This document shows positions 35,304 to 44,508 of a stretch of 64,000 nucleotides of DNA, piece after piece; positions within the stretch are counted from its first letter, which is position 1, and the number at the start of each line of letters is the position of its first letter. The position numbers and the translations under genes were made by a program. The notes under the pieces were generated by a model. It had not been told where the DNA came from, did no database searches, and saw only the letters and a list, made by a program, of their open reading frames with translations. The stretch comes from Bradyrhizobium sp. YR681 (GTDB lineage Bacteria; Pseudomonadota; Alphaproteobacteria; Rhizobiales; Xanthobacteraceae). Where the stretch lies: assembly GCF_000282615.1 (NCBI RefSeq), contig NZ_AKIY01000192.1, forward strand, positions 1-64,000, read 5' to 3'.

Positions 35304-36749
35304 TCAAGTGACATGAGGTTGTGAAGCCGCAACATGCTGCTCTCGGGGTCGGCTCGCTTCCGTCAATTGCAGGCTGGCGCCGCTCACTGCCCTGGCCATC
35401 CGGCGCGTATCGCCGACAACCTTGCGGACTGAAAACCGCCGGCCATCCACCGACGCAGCATCTATCCTGCCGAGCGCGGCACCAACCATGTCCGCCGCGA
35501 AGGTCTTGGCAAAGCGGCGCCCCTCAATCTCCGCCGAACCAAATCGGCGACGCAGGGCCGAGCCCGCCCTGTAGCCAAGCGCCGTCCGGGCCATGGCAAC
35601 CGCACGGCCGCGGAGCGAGGGCCGCGGCAAAGTGCCGCAACGCACCTTGCCATGCGCCGCCGCGATGGTCTCGAGGATGACATCGGCGACGCGGATCGAG
35701 CTCTTGCCGTCGATGGCCGTGAAAAGATCGCTGAGGATCTGGCGGCGGAATTGCGCGGTTTCCTCGGCGACCGAGGGCAAATGCGTCCCCACGCCCTGCT
35801 CTACCAGCGCGATTAGATCGGCTTCCGATGCGACCGGCCGGCTGACTTGTGCCGCGGCCTGAACACGCAAGGCCGGCGTATTGAACCACTCCATGCTCAG
35901 GGGCTCGACATTCAGCATCGTGGCTTCAATGGCCGTCGAGCAGTTCTGGTGAATCAGCAGCCGCGCCCCATTGATCCATTCGATCGACGTGCCTTCCTGT
36001 CGCACCTCGAAATTCGGATAGGCGGCCAATGCGTCGTAGGACTTGATGTTTTCGAACGGATGCGGACGCAGCACGAAATGCACGTCGGGGAAATGCTGGG
36101 CCAGCTTCATCGACATCTGGAGCGTCGATTGATAGGCGTGCCTCGCTTCGACAATCACCTGATTTGCATAGTCTCTGGCAAAGCCGGCGTTGACGATGGT
36201 CTCGATCTCGTCGTCCGGGCCCCTCGAAAACCGCGGATTGACGCTCGGGAAATTCGTGTTGAGGAGCACATAGCCCGCGCGAACCGACGGCTTGGGCAGA
36301 GCCGCGCGCCACGGCCCCGCGCAAAAATCGTAGCGCGGACAGCCGGTCGCATGCAGGATATGCGCAGGCACCGTCCCGTGCTTGAGGAAGGCAGCGCGTT
36401 GCGCCTGGCCCCAGACACAATAGAGGTCGAGCAGATCGGGAGAGCCCGCGTTCTTGACCAGCCTGGCGAATTCGTCGGCATTGTTGCCGCCGATGCCTTC
36501 GGTATCCAGCACGCCGACCAGGATGCCTGCCCGCTTGTAGCGCTTGATCAGGTCGGCATTGTTCGGTCGCGTATAATTCACCAGCACGAGATCGGGCTGC
36601 AGCGCCAGAACGTCGAATCCCTGTTCGTACATGGGAACGAGGGTGACCTTCACGCCGCGCGTCGCGAGTTCCCGCCCGAGCAGGACGAGACCCTCGAGGT
36701 CGCGCAGCGGATTGTCGACGATCAGACAGACATGCGGCTGGTCAGGCAC
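35304..36749 (-). CDS. Surface carbohydrate biosynthesis protein (GT-B-like)
   Basis: A 481-residue protein resembling the 'surface carbohydrate biosynthesis protein' family found with nonulosonic acid genes. VCLIVDNPLRDLEG at the N-terminus, VLRPHPFENIKSY near residue 235 and LLIHQNCSTAIEA near residue 270 follow the pattern of GT-B-like capsule glycosyltransferases. It is a good candidate for transferring the pseudaminic-type residue from its CMP donor. The start is decided by the ribosome site: GAGGA lies 6 bases before the GTG at 36749. An ATG at 36755 sits directly against it, too close. The start lies inside the pseI 3' end. Confidence 0.75.
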   Translation of the reverse strand: MPDQPHVCLIVDNPLRDLEGLVLLGRELATRGVKVTLVPMYEQGFDVLALQPDLVLVNYTRPNNADLIKRYKRAGILVGVLDTEGIGGNNADEFARLVKNAGSPDLLDLYCVWGQAQRAAFLKHGTVPAHILHATGCPRYDFCAGPWRAALPKPSVRAGYVLLNTNFPSVNPRFSRGPDDEIETIVNAGFARDYANQVIVEARHAYQSTLQMSMKLAQHFPDVHFVLRPHPFENIKSYDALAAYPNFEVRQEGTSIEWINGARLLIHQNCSTAIEATMLNVEPLSMEWFNTPALRVQAAAQVSRPVASEADLIALVEQGVGTHLPSVAEETAQFRRQILSDLFTAIDGKSSIRVADVILETIAAAHGKVRCGTLPRPSLRGRAVAMARTALGYRAGSALRRRFGSAEIEGRRFAKTFAADMVGAALGRIDAASVDGRRFSVRKVVGDTRRMARAVSGASLQLTEASRPREQHVAASQPHVT

Positions 36750-37854
36750 GGGCATTCCTCGACGCGGCCGGTCGTGGCTCCGCAACCGCGTCGCTGGCTT
36801 GTGTCAGAAGGTCCCAGCTCATTGGCGTACCGCGGCGAACAGCCCGGCCGACGCGCTTGCCGATCAGGGTGTCGAAATATTTCGGCGGCAGCCCGAGGCC
36901 GGGCCGGATGATGCGCAGGTTCTTCTCGCTCAGCACGTCGCCGGCGGCGAGATCCTCCGTCACATAGAGCGAACGGCGGAAGGTCAGCGACTTGCGCTCC
37001 TTCTCGGTCAGCTCGTACTGCACCCTGCCAAGCGCCTGCCAGGCCCGCTCCGTCTCGACCACGAGCGCGGCCATCTCGTCCGGCTCCATCGAGAACGTCG
37101 AGTCCACGCCGCCATCGGCGCGGGCAAGCGTGAAGTGCTTCTCGATCACGCTTGCACCGAGCGCGACACTCGCGACCGAAGCGCCGATGCCGAAGGTGTG
37201 GTCCGACAGCCCCACCTGGCAACCGAACAGCGCCCGCATGTGGGGTATCGTCAAGAGATTGGTGTCCGACGGCGAGGACGGATAGGTGCTGGTGCATTTG
37301 AGCAGCACGAGCTGCTCGCAGCCGCCCCCCCTCGCCGCGCGAACCGCCTCGTCGATCTCGGCCGCGCTCGCCATGCCGGTCGAGATGATCATCGGCTTGC
37401 CGGTCGCGGCGACCTTGCGAATGAGCGGCAGGTCGGTGTTCTCGAACGAGGCGACCTTATAAGCGGGAACGTTCAGGCTCTCGAGGAAGTCGACGGCGGT
37501 GGCGTCAAACGGCGTCGAGAACGCAATCATGCCGTGCGAACGCGCCCGTTCGAAGATCGGGGCATGCCACTCCCAGGGCGTATAGGCCTCCTGGTAAAGA
37601 TTGTGCAACGCGCGCCCGGTCCACAGACTGTTCGGATCGTCGATCACGAACTCGTCGCTCGCAAGATTGAGCGTCATGGTGTCGGCGGTGTAGGTCTGGA
37701 GTTTGAGCGCATGTGCGCCCGCCTTTGCCGCCGCATCGACGATCGCGAGCGCCCTGTCCAGCGACTGGTTGTGGTTTCCGGACATCTCCGCGATGATGAA
37801 CGGCTGGTGAGCCTGTCCAATCGCCCGGCCCGCGATCTTGATCGTGTCACTCAT
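36742..37854 (-). CDS. pseI: Pseudaminic acid synthase, PseI
   Basis: A 370-residue NeuB-family enzyme condensing phosphoenolpyruvate with 2,4-diacylamino-2,4,6-trideoxy-L-altrose to give pseudaminic acid. FIIAEMSGNHNQSLD at residues 19-33, LKLQTYTADTMTL, STPFDATAVDFLE, IISTGMAS, CTSTYPS and GLSDHTFGIGAS follow PseI. A C-terminal SAF domain starts near residue 290 (FRRSLYVTEDLAAGDVLS). Compared with the NeuB part of the fusion protein at 20317, the substrate-binding blocks differ (SGNHNQ versus IGNNHNG), which supports two different nonulosonic acids. The C-terminal tail is slightly longer than usual. Confidence 0.93.
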   Translation of the reverse strand: MSDTIKIAGRAIGQAHQPFIIAEMSGNHNQSLDRALAIVDAAAKAGAHALKLQTYTADTMTLNLASDEFVIDDPNSLWTGRALHNLYQEAYTPWEWHAPIFERARSHGMIAFSTPFDATAVDFLESLNVPAYKVASFENTDLPLIRKVAATGKPMIISTGMASAAEIDEAVRAARGGGCEQLVLLKCTSTYPSSPSDTNLLTIPHMRALFGCQVGLSDHTFGIGASVASVALGASVIEKHFTLARADGGVDSTFSMEPDEMAALVVETERAWQALGRVQYELTEKERKSLTFRRSLYVTEDLAAGDVLSEKNLRIIRPGLGLPPKYFDTLIGKRVGRAVRRGTPMSWDLLTQASDAVAEPRPAASRNARA

Positions 37855-37944
37855 CGATTGCTCCTCGTCGTCCGCCGACCGGAAGGCCGTCCACTCGCCA
37901 GCTCAAACCGCCGAAGGCAAGCTCTTGCCGCCGGGCCGGCGGGG

Positions 37945-38613
37945 TCACCGGACTATGCTTCGCAGTGTAACAAATGCCTCCGCCGACGGAAGGCCGACGC
38001 CCGCCCCCCGCACGACGGCGAGCGCCCGCAGCGCCTCATAAGACCTCGCATGAGGGAAATCACGCATTTCCTGCGCATAGGCCTGCAGCGCCTCGAATTT
38101 GCGCTCAATCGTGGCGTTGATGCCGACGAAATGGTCGGGGCGAAACGCCTCGCCGATTGCGGAACTGGCCCATTCCGTCGAGGACGCCACCTCGAACGCG
38201 TAGATCGCCCGATAGGTGCTGGCCGGCATCGGACGTAGCGCCGTCATGACGGCTTGGTGAACGATTCGGTGGTCGAGATTGAGGTCGCCGCCGTGGTGCG
38301 TGTAGATCACCGTCGGCTGGATCCGGGCGATGATTGGCTCGATCGCCTGCACGATCTCCAGAAAGCCGACGGTCTCGAGTTTCTGGTCCGGAAACTCGAA
38401 GAAGGTTGGCACGCTGGCGCCGAGGATCGCGCAAGCCTTGCGGGCCGAACCGCGACGGGCATCGAGGTCAGCCGTCGTCCGCGAAAACACGCCATCGGCC
38501 ATGAACACCACGTCGACGCCGTCGCCGGCAGCGGCATGACGCGCCATCGTGCCGCCGCAGCCGAGAGCCTCGTCGTCGGGATGTGCGGCGACAACCAGAA
38601 CACGCTCGGTCAC
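37945..38613 (-). CDS. PIG-L family N-deacetylase
   Basis: A 222-residue zinc enzyme of the LmbE/PIG-L family that removes N-acetyl groups from GlcNAc-type sugars. AHPDDEALGCGGT at residues 10-22 holds the metal-binding His-x-x-Asp-Asp, and THHGGDLNLDH near residue 110 supplies the third His. Its start overlaps the formyltransferase stop (ATGA). Beside a formyltransferase and pseI, it could free an amine that is then formylated or otherwise acylated, changing the N-acyl groups of the nonulosonic acid. That order of steps is inference. Confidence 0.88.
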   Translation of the reverse strand: MTERVLVVAAHPDDEALGCGGTMARHAAAGDGVDVVFMADGVFSRTTADLDARRGSARKACAILGASVPTFFEFPDQKLETVGFLEIVQAIEPIIARIQPTVIYTHHGGDLNLDHRIVHQAVMTALRPMPASTYRAIYAFEVASSTEWASSAIGEAFRPDHFVGINATIERKFEALQAYAQEMRDFPHARSYEALRALAVVRGAGVGLPSAEAFVTLRSIVR

Positions 38614-39320
38614 GGCTGAATCTTTCTGAAAATGGCTGTGGCGCGCACCTCGCCATCATGCAGCTCGGCGTCAGCGAATTCGATCCTGATGTCTCCGAGT
38701 TCGACGAACGCCTTCGGATATTCGGGCGCGTCGAGCATGCGGATGTGATCGTAGATCTTCTTCAGATCGAACTCGCCTTCGAGCCGCGATTGCTCGGGCT
38801 TGCGGCGCTTGAACGTCACGGCCTCTCCGACCTGCGGCATCGGCGTCGGCCAGTTCGCAATCATCTCGCCGATCATCGACGAAGCGAGCTTCGATGCCCG
38901 CAGAAATATCTCGTGAGCCGGTCCCGAGAGCGAAAGATCGCGCTGCAGATAGATGTCACCATGGTCGAATCCCGCCACCATCCTGAAGGCTGTCAGCTTG
39001 GTCGCTTCAAATCCGCGCTCGATCAAATTCTGGACCGGGCTGCCGCCCTTTCCGAACGGAAGAGGCGCCGCGTGAAACGCCACGCATTCGTAGGCCGTCG
39101 TGATCTCTTCAGGGACCATCCAATTCCAGTGCGGGAAGAAAATCGCTCTCGGATTGATCCGCCGAAGATAATCGGGCGTGAGCTGATCCTTCCCGGTAAC
39201 GAGGTGCCAGTTTCCCGGAAACTGCCGTATCGTGTTCTCGAATTCGGCGATATTCCAGGGCCGGACGGTCGCTACGCAATAGGTCGGCAATGCTTCGGTC
39301 GACAGGGCTTCGGTTGGCAA
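38610..39320 (-). CDS. Formyltransferase of the pseudaminic-acid-locus type
   Basis: A 236-residue enzyme with the 10-formyl-tetrahydrofolate formyltransferase fold. FHAAPLPFGKGGSPVQNLI near residues 80-98 corresponds to the HGSLLP.YRG..P block of Fmt and ArnA, and GFDHGDIYLQ supplies the late Asp. The usual Asn two positions before the His is replaced by Ala, which I recall as normal for homologues in pse clusters. It probably N-formylates the 4-amino group made by PseC, taking the place of PseH. No ATG or GTG exists near the N-terminus; TTG at 39320 or at 39290 are the candidates, the latter giving a start close to the conserved VATVRPWNI. Confidence 0.82.
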   Translation of the reverse strand: MPTEALSTEALPTYCVATVRPWNIAEFENTIRQFPGNWHLVTGKDQLTPDYLRRINPRAIFFPHWNWMVPEEITTAYECVAFHAAPLPFGKGGSPVQNLIERGFEATKLTAFRMVAGFDHGDIYLQRDLSLSGPAHEIFLRASKLASSMIGEMIANWPTPMPQVGEAVTFKRRKPEQSRLEGEFDLKKIYDHIRMLDAPEYPKAFVELGDIRIEFADAELHDGEVRATAIFRKIQP

Positions 39321-39459
39321 GGCATCACCGCTGCAATTTTCCAGGATCTCGGCGCGGAGCCGGGCTCTCTGGGCGTCGGGCTCGCGACGCCACGCTTACG
39401 ATATTCCGCTGCGAAAGTATAGGACGGACGGCCCCCCATCGATCCTGAATGTCCCCTTC

Positions 39460-40566
39460 TCAGAGCGCCGGCAGAGCGTCCATCGCGGCACATACGCGCT
39501 CACGGCCTTCGCCGTCGACGAGCTCGCCCGCAACGTCGCCGAGCTTCCGCATGAGGCTCGCGTCCGCCCCAAGGCTTGCGATCCCCGCGGCAATGTCCTG
39601 CACCGTCACGGCGGCGGCGGAACCCAGGTGAATGAGGGCACCGAGCCGCGCGAGCATTGTCAGCGACGGCACCTGGTTGGCCGCGATGTCGACGGCGACC
39701 ACGGGCAAGCTCAGGCAGCACCGTTCCAGGCTCATCACGCCACCCGCCCCGATCGAAAGATCGGCCTGTCTCATCAATTCGGCAACATTGTTTGCGCCGC
39801 GATGCAGCGCGACGTTCGGCATCTGCCGGCAGAGCGCCTCGACCGACGCCGCGTTTGGATTGGTCGTGCCGATGACGACATCCACGGCAAGCTGCGGCAT
39901 CGCAAGGCTCGCAATCGCCGTCAATGCTTTCGCGGTTTCGTTGGTCGGATCGGAACCGCCAAGGCAGACCAGGATGCGGCCGATCTTGCCGCTGCGCGGC
40001 CCAAGGAGCGCGCGCTGCGTCGCGAATTCCGGTCGCAGCAGCGCATAGCTTGGCCCAAGTAATTGCACGCAGGTCGCCGGGACGCGATCATGATAACGCG
40101 TCTCCATGTGTGCCACGAGATTCTGGTCGAGCAGCATCTCGCAATCATGGTCGCGATCGGCGAGGTCATCGATGACGAGGATACGCAGGCCCTCGCGCCG
40201 GCAGGCGCGCTCCCATCTGATGTCGAGCCCGTAGTGATCGACAATCAGCCATTCAGCCGCACCGATCGCGATCAGCGCGCTGCACGTCTGTTCGGCATCA
40301 TGTTGCCGTGTTGTCGGCAGCCAATGCGCATGCGCAAGGGCATCATCGCCGGTCTCCGGAGACGGCAGGGCCGGGTCGGCCAGAAGCCGCACCGCGTGCC
40401 CCGCGCCTTCCACCATATCTACAAGCCGCGCCGCATGGCTGCGCATCAGGAAGCACGATCTGATCCCGCGGCCCGCGAGTGCGTCGGCGAGCGTCAGGCA
40501 CCGCGTGAGGTGACCAAGCCCCATCTCGACCGAAGCGTCGACGCGAAAGACGACCTGCCTGTTCAT
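39460..40566 (-). CDS. pseG: UDP-2,4-diacylamino-2,4,6-trideoxy-beta-L-altropyranose hydrolase, PseG
   Basis: A 368-residue GT-B-fold hydrolase that removes UDP to free the 6-deoxy-altrose used by PseI. The N-terminus VVFRVDASVEMGLGHLTRC at residues 4-22 carries the catalytic His in the GxGHLxRC motif. IVDHYGLDIRWE, LVCLGGSDPTNET and SIGAGGVMSLERC are typical of PseG. The frame is open upstream, but the ATG at 40566 directly precedes the conserved start. The upstream AGAGGA is 17 bases away, so initiation may be weak. First gene of the minus-strand pse operon, divergent from a capsule-type gene. Confidence 0.92.
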   Translation of the reverse strand: MNRQVVFRVDASVEMGLGHLTRCLTLADALAGRGIRSCFLMRSHAARLVDMVEGAGHAVRLLADPALPSPETGDDALAHAHWLPTTRQHDAEQTCSALIAIGAAEWLIVDHYGLDIRWERACRREGLRILVIDDLADRDHDCEMLLDQNLVAHMETRYHDRVPATCVQLLGPSYALLRPEFATQRALLGPRSGKIGRILVCLGGSDPTNETAKALTAIASLAMPQLAVDVVIGTTNPNAASVEALCRQMPNVALHRGANNVAELMRQADLSIGAGGVMSLERCCLSLPVVAVDIAANQVPSLTMLARLGALIHLGSAAAVTVQDIAAGIASLGADASLMRKLGDVAGELVDGEGRERVCAAMDALPAL

Positions 40567-40743
40567 CGATTTGAGCCAGTATTCCTCTGTTTTGCGCCCG
40601 GCGGGCCTGGCGCATTTCGCCATGCTTGAGCCGACAGGGCCGTCTCCTACCACAATTCGCTGGTGGAACCGGGCTCAATCCACCCTTGAGCTATCATGCA
40701 GGCTTCTATATGCGGAAACCGCAACCGAGCAACCCTGCCCCAC
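40567..40743. promoter_or_regulatory. Divergent promoter region between pseG and a capsule-type gene
   Basis: A 177-base gap drives two divergent operons. On the plus strand TTGAGC (40686-40691) and TATATG (40707-40712) resemble sigma-70 boxes but with a short 15-base spacer, so the call is weak. I see no clear boxes for the pseG direction. Confidence 0.3.
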
Positions 40744-42144
40744 ATGTCGCCCGAAAAAACCCTTCTGATCACGACGCTGGCCGAATACCAGACCCGATTC
40801 TGGATTCCGGTGGCGCAGCGGCTGCGCGCGGCGGGATATGCGGTCGAACTGCTCGCCTTCGACGATCGCAGCGCCGAGATGTCGGCGGCCGCAGGGGTCC
40901 CGGTCACGAACATGTACCGCGAGGGTCTCAAGACCGGTGCGTCGCCCGACGACCGGTCGGCCTTTGACACGCGCATCGCAGCTTACGGGCTCGACGGCTC
41001 CAATTTCCTGTTCAGCCACGAGCGCTTCACCTTCGGCATCCGCGACACCGCCGCGCTGCGCCGCCGCTTCATGATCTACACCAATGCCATGGAGGCGCTG
41101 CTCGATCGGCTGGAGAGCCAGGGCAGGCGCGCCGAGCTGGTGCAGGAGCTCGGCGGCTTCCTCTCGGTGATCACGAGCTTCTACGCCGCCAGGCGGCGCG
41201 GCATCCGCAATTGGTTCATCGAGCCGTCGTTCTTCCGCGGACGGATGTATTTCACGCCCGACAGTTTTGGCGCGCCCGAGATGATGGCAAAGCCCGCCGA
41301 TGACGTCTCGGCCGACGTAAAGTCCTATCTCGATGCGACGCTGAACCAGCGCGCGATCGTGATCCCGAAGAAGGACGCGCATCATTATTCCGCGGCCTTC
41401 AAGAAGGTGGTGAACTTGCGCAACGCGCACCGCCTCGCCGAAAAGCTGTGGGACCAGTTCGCGCTCGGCAAGCACCAGGAGTTCGGGCACAATCTGCGGC
41501 ACGCGCGGGTGCACGCGATCATGGCCGTCAACGCGGCGCGGCTGCGCAAGCTCTATCGCCCGATCCCCGAGACGCCCTTCGTCTACTATCCCTTCCACGT
41601 GCCCGCCGACATGGCGCTGACGCTGCGCGCGCCCGATTATCTCGATCAGGTTGCGACCGTCGACTTCCTGCTGCGGACGATCCCGGATTCGCACACCCTC
41701 GTCGTCAAGGAACACCCCGCCCAGATCGGCGCGATCTCGGCGGACCGCCTGTTCGAGCTGGCGCGCCGCTTCGACAATTTGGTCTTGCTGCCGCCGCAGA
41801 CCAACAATTACGCCGTGCTCAGCCGGGCCGATGCCGTCATCTCCGTCAACAGCAAATCGGGCGCCGAGGCCCTGCTGCTCGGCAAGCCGGTCGTGGTGAT
41901 GGGCGATGCGTTCTATCGCACCTGCCCACTGGTCTATTCGGCCGACCGTATTGCCGACGTGCCGAGGCGCCTGCGCGAGGCGCTGCACGCAGGGCCGTTC
42001 GATCCCGCCAGGGGCGCGCCCTATTTCGAAGCTGCTTGGCGGCGCTCGTTTCCCGGCGAGCTCTATATCAGCGATCCCAGGCTGCTCGACACGTTCACGG
42101 CCTCCTTGCAGGCCGCGCTCGCCGAGCCCACAGCCGCTCACTGA
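40744..42144 (+). CDS. Capsular polysaccharide glycosyltransferase-like protein (KpsC/KpsS-like)
   Basis: A 466-residue GT-B-like protein. The N-terminus TLLITTLAEYQTRFWIP starts the first Rossmann fold. VVKEHPAQIGAIS near residue 322 and VISVNSKSGAEALLLGKP near residue 365 match the capsule-synthesis family that includes the KpsC/KpsS Kdo-transferases. The role would be transfer of an acidic sugar or capsule export linkage. The true start is likely the ATG at 40744, right before the fold; an upstream ATG at 40696 adds a Cys/Arg-rich leader. A GT2 gene follows 12 bases later. Confidence 0.75.
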   Translation: MSPEKTLLITTLAEYQTRFWIPVAQRLRAAGYAVELLAFDDRSAEMSAAAGVPVTNMYREGLKTGASPDDRSAFDTRIAAYGLDGSNFLFSHERFTFGIRDTAALRRRFMIYTNAMEALLDRLESQGRRAELVQELGGFLSVITSFYAARRRGIRNWFIEPSFFRGRMYFTPDSFGAPEMMAKPADDVSADVKSYLDATLNQRAIVIPKKDAHHYSAAFKKVVNLRNAHRLAEKLWDQFALGKHQEFGHNLRHARVHAIMAVNAARLRKLYRPIPETPFVYYPFHVPADMALTLRAPDYLDQVATVDFLLRTIPDSHTLVVKEHPAQIGAISADRLFELARRFDNLVLLPPQTNNYAVLSRADAVISVNSKSGAEALLLGKPVVVMGDAFYRTCPLVYSADRIADVPRRLREALHAGPFDPARGAPYFEAAWRRSFPGELYISDPRLLDTFTASLQAALAEPTAAH

Positions 42145-42156
42145 ACGGATCACGCG

Positions 42157-42906
42157 ATGCCTCTCGTCTCCATCATCATGCCGTCCTGGAACGTCGAGCG
42201 CTTCATCGAGGAGACCATCCATTCGGTGCAGGTCCAGACGTTCGGCGACTGGGAGCTCCTCATCGCCGACGACTGCTCGACGGACCGCACGCCCGCGATC
42301 ATCGCAGAGATCGGCGCGCGCGATCCCCGCGTCAAGCTGATCCGGATGGCTGAGAACGGCGGCCCCGCGCTGGCGCGCCAGGCCTCGATCGACCAGGCGC
42401 AGGGCCGCTATCTCGCCTTCCTCGACAGCGACGATCTGTGGCTGCCGACCAAGCTCGAACGCCAGCTCGCCTTTGCCCGCGAGAAGCGCGCCGCGCTGAG
42501 CTACACCGCATTCCGCCGCATCGACGAGGCCAACACCATGTCGGGCCGACTGATCGAGGTGCCGGCGCAGCTCAGCTACAATCAGCTGCTGAAGAACACG
42601 TCGATCGCGACACTGACGGCGCTGGTCGACCGCGAGATTTCGGGCCCCGTCGCGATGACCAACGAGGGCTATGATGATTTCTGCCTGTGGCTCTCCATCC
42701 TCAAGCGCGGCCACGTCGCCCACGGCCTCAATGAGGATCTGGCGCGCTACCGTGTCAGGGGCTCGTCCGTCTCCAGCCGCCCGATGCGCTCCGCCAAATG
42801 GGTCTGGAACATCTACCGCAACGTCGAGCATCTGCCGTTGCTCAAATCGGCCTGGTGCTTCGGCCATTGGGCCGCGCGCGCGTGGCTGAAGCGGCGGCAA
42901 TTCTAG
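42157..42906 (+). CDS. GT2 family glycosyltransferase
   Basis: A 249-residue soluble GT-A enzyme with the classical pattern PLVSIIMPSWNVERFI, LLIADDCSTDRT near residue 35 and the metal-binding LAFLDSDDLW near residue 90. The C-terminal half (NEGYDDFCLWLSILKRG) holds the ED/DD-type catalytic region of SpsA-like enzymes. No membrane helix is present, so it acts at the cytosolic face on a lipid-linked acceptor. It follows the capsule-type gene in the same operon. Donor and acceptor are not predictable. Confidence 0.88.
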   Translation: MPLVSIIMPSWNVERFIEETIHSVQVQTFGDWELLIADDCSTDRTPAIIAEIGARDPRVKLIRMAENGGPALARQASIDQAQGRYLAFLDSDDLWLPTKLERQLAFAREKRAALSYTAFRRIDEANTMSGRLIEVPAQLSYNQLLKNTSIATLTALVDREISGPVAMTNEGYDDFCLWLSILKRGHVAHGLNEDLARYRVRGSSVSSRPMRSAKWVWNIYRNVEHLPLLKSAWCFGHWAARAWLKRRQF

Positions 42907-43008
42907 CGACGCACGCCGCTCCGGCGCGGCGGCCATCTGGAGAGCGGAAATCAACATTGCGACCCGGATCGCTTGTCACTACTCTGGCCGCGTCCAAGGG
43001 GGCTTTAC

Positions 43009-44487
43009 GTGTACAATGAAGATGTCGTGCCATTGGCGGCACGCCCCCTCGCCCAGCGCAGAGCCGGCCTTGCCTGGGCTCTGTGCAGTCTGCTTCCCGC
43101 AATTTTCCTGCTCGGCCTGTTTGCGTTGACATGGCTCAGCGCGCCCGAGCATGACGACTTCTGCTTTGCGGATCTGTACGCGCGTCACGGCTTCGTCCAG
43201 ACTATTTCGATCGTCTACCATTCGCTGTCGGGACGCGTCGTGCCCCTGTTCCTGAGCCAGCTTCCGCCGGCGATCTCGGCAGCCATGAATGTCAGCCTGC
43301 TGTCGGCCTATTCGCTGACGCTGGCCGCGAGCGCCGGCCTATTCCTGCTCGGGTCGGCTGTCGCGATCGTCCGTGCATGGCCTCGCGCCGGCGCGCCGCA
43401 ATTGATCTTCCTCGCCCTGGCGTTTGCGAGCACCGTGGTCAGCGCCGCGCCGAGCCTGCGCGAGCTGCTCTATTGGCTGGCGGGCCTGACCTGCTACGTC
43501 CCCCCTGCCCTCATCACCATCCTGATCCTTGGCGAGTGCATCCGGGCGCTCGACACCGATACGGAATTTTCACGGCCGCTCACCATCGGCATGGCGCTGG
43601 GTGGGCTCGTTGCCGCGATGTGCAACGAGTTCACCAGCTTCTGGCTGCTGCTGATCCTCGCCGCATCCGTGCTCGCGCGTCATTTGTTCGGTCAGCCGCG
43701 CCAGATCGCGCAGCACAGCCTGATCGCCGCCGCCATCGCCATCGGCTTCGTCGTCGTGGTATCGGCCAGCGGCAACAGCACGCGCATGGAGCAATTGCCG
43801 AATGCCGGGCATTTCCTGCCATCGGTGCTCAATGGCTTCCGCGATTCGCTGATCGGGCTCGGTCGATTTTTCCGCGAACCGGCCATCGTCGTCTCGCTGA
43901 TCGCCGCGGGCGCCGTCACCCTGGTCGAGCCCGAGCCGGCGAGGTCGCCACCCGCGAGCGGCAAGATGCTCGCGCTTGGCATCATCGCCGTCTGCCTCGC
44001 CTGCTGCTACTTCGAATATTTTGCACATCAATATGCCACCGGATTCCGGCTCGTCGAGAGAGCGCAGAACGAGGCGCTGATCCTGCTGCTGTTCGGACTG
44101 ATGCTGAGTGTCAGGCTGTTGGTTCGCGCTTACCGCACGCCGTTGCGCCAGCGACTCTCGGCAAGCCTCTATCGCGGCTTGTTCGGTCCGGTCGCGCTGC
44201 CGACAGGCCTTGGACTGCTCATGATCGCCGCGCTCGGCCTCAGTTCGACCGCCTCGCTGCTGCGCAAGCAGTGGCAGGACCTCCACCCCTACTGGCAGGA
44301 AAGCGTCGCACGGCACATCCTCCTGACGACGAGCCCGGAGCCGGTGGTCGCCGTGCCCAGGCACAAATGGACACCGTCCCTGCTGATGACCTCCGACGTG
44401 ACGGCCAATGCCGACAGATTGCCGAACGACTGCATTGCCAGATACTATCGCAAATCCGCCATCCACGCCGCCGACGCGTCACGCTGA
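43009..44487 (+). CDS. Polytopic membrane protein, DUF6056-like
   Basis: A 492-residue protein with about eleven helices. After the first helix comes HDDFCFADLYARHG and a later SLSGRV, the pattern I associate with DUF6056/GT-C-like proteins, in which an external DD pair may be catalytic. The frame opens at a TTG (42973), but the GTG at 43009 has a strong AAGGGGG site 6 bases upstream and decides the start. The next gene encodes a polyprenyl-phosphate-type GT2, which would make the lipid-linked sugar that such a protein uses. Gtr-like glucosylation is a reasonable inference. Confidence 0.65.
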   Translation: MYNEDVVPLAARPLAQRRAGLAWALCSLLPAIFLLGLFALTWLSAPEHDDFCFADLYARHGFVQTISIVYHSLSGRVVPLFLSQLPPAISAAMNVSLLSAYSLTLAASAGLFLLGSAVAIVRAWPRAGAPQLIFLALAFASTVVSAAPSLRELLYWLAGLTCYVPPALITILILGECIRALDTDTEFSRPLTIGMALGGLVAAMCNEFTSFWLLLILAASVLARHLFGQPRQIAQHSLIAAAIAIGFVVVVSASGNSTRMEQLPNAGHFLPSVLNGFRDSLIGLGRFFREPAIVVSLIAAGAVTLVEPEPARSPPASGKMLALGIIAVCLACCYFEYFAHQYATGFRLVERAQNEALILLLFGLMLSVRLLVRAYRTPLRQRLSASLYRGLFGPVALPTGLGLLMIAALGLSSTASLLRKQWQDLHPYWQESVARHILLTTSPEPVVAVPRHKWTPSLLMTSDVTANADRLPNDCIARYYRKSAIHAADASR

Positions 44488-44508
44488 CCACTTCCCCTTT
44501 CCAGAGAC

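Noticed and set aside
40686-40712. Sigma-70 promoter TTGAGC/TATATG
   Set aside because: Spacer is only 15 bases; kept only as a weak note in the intergenic entry.
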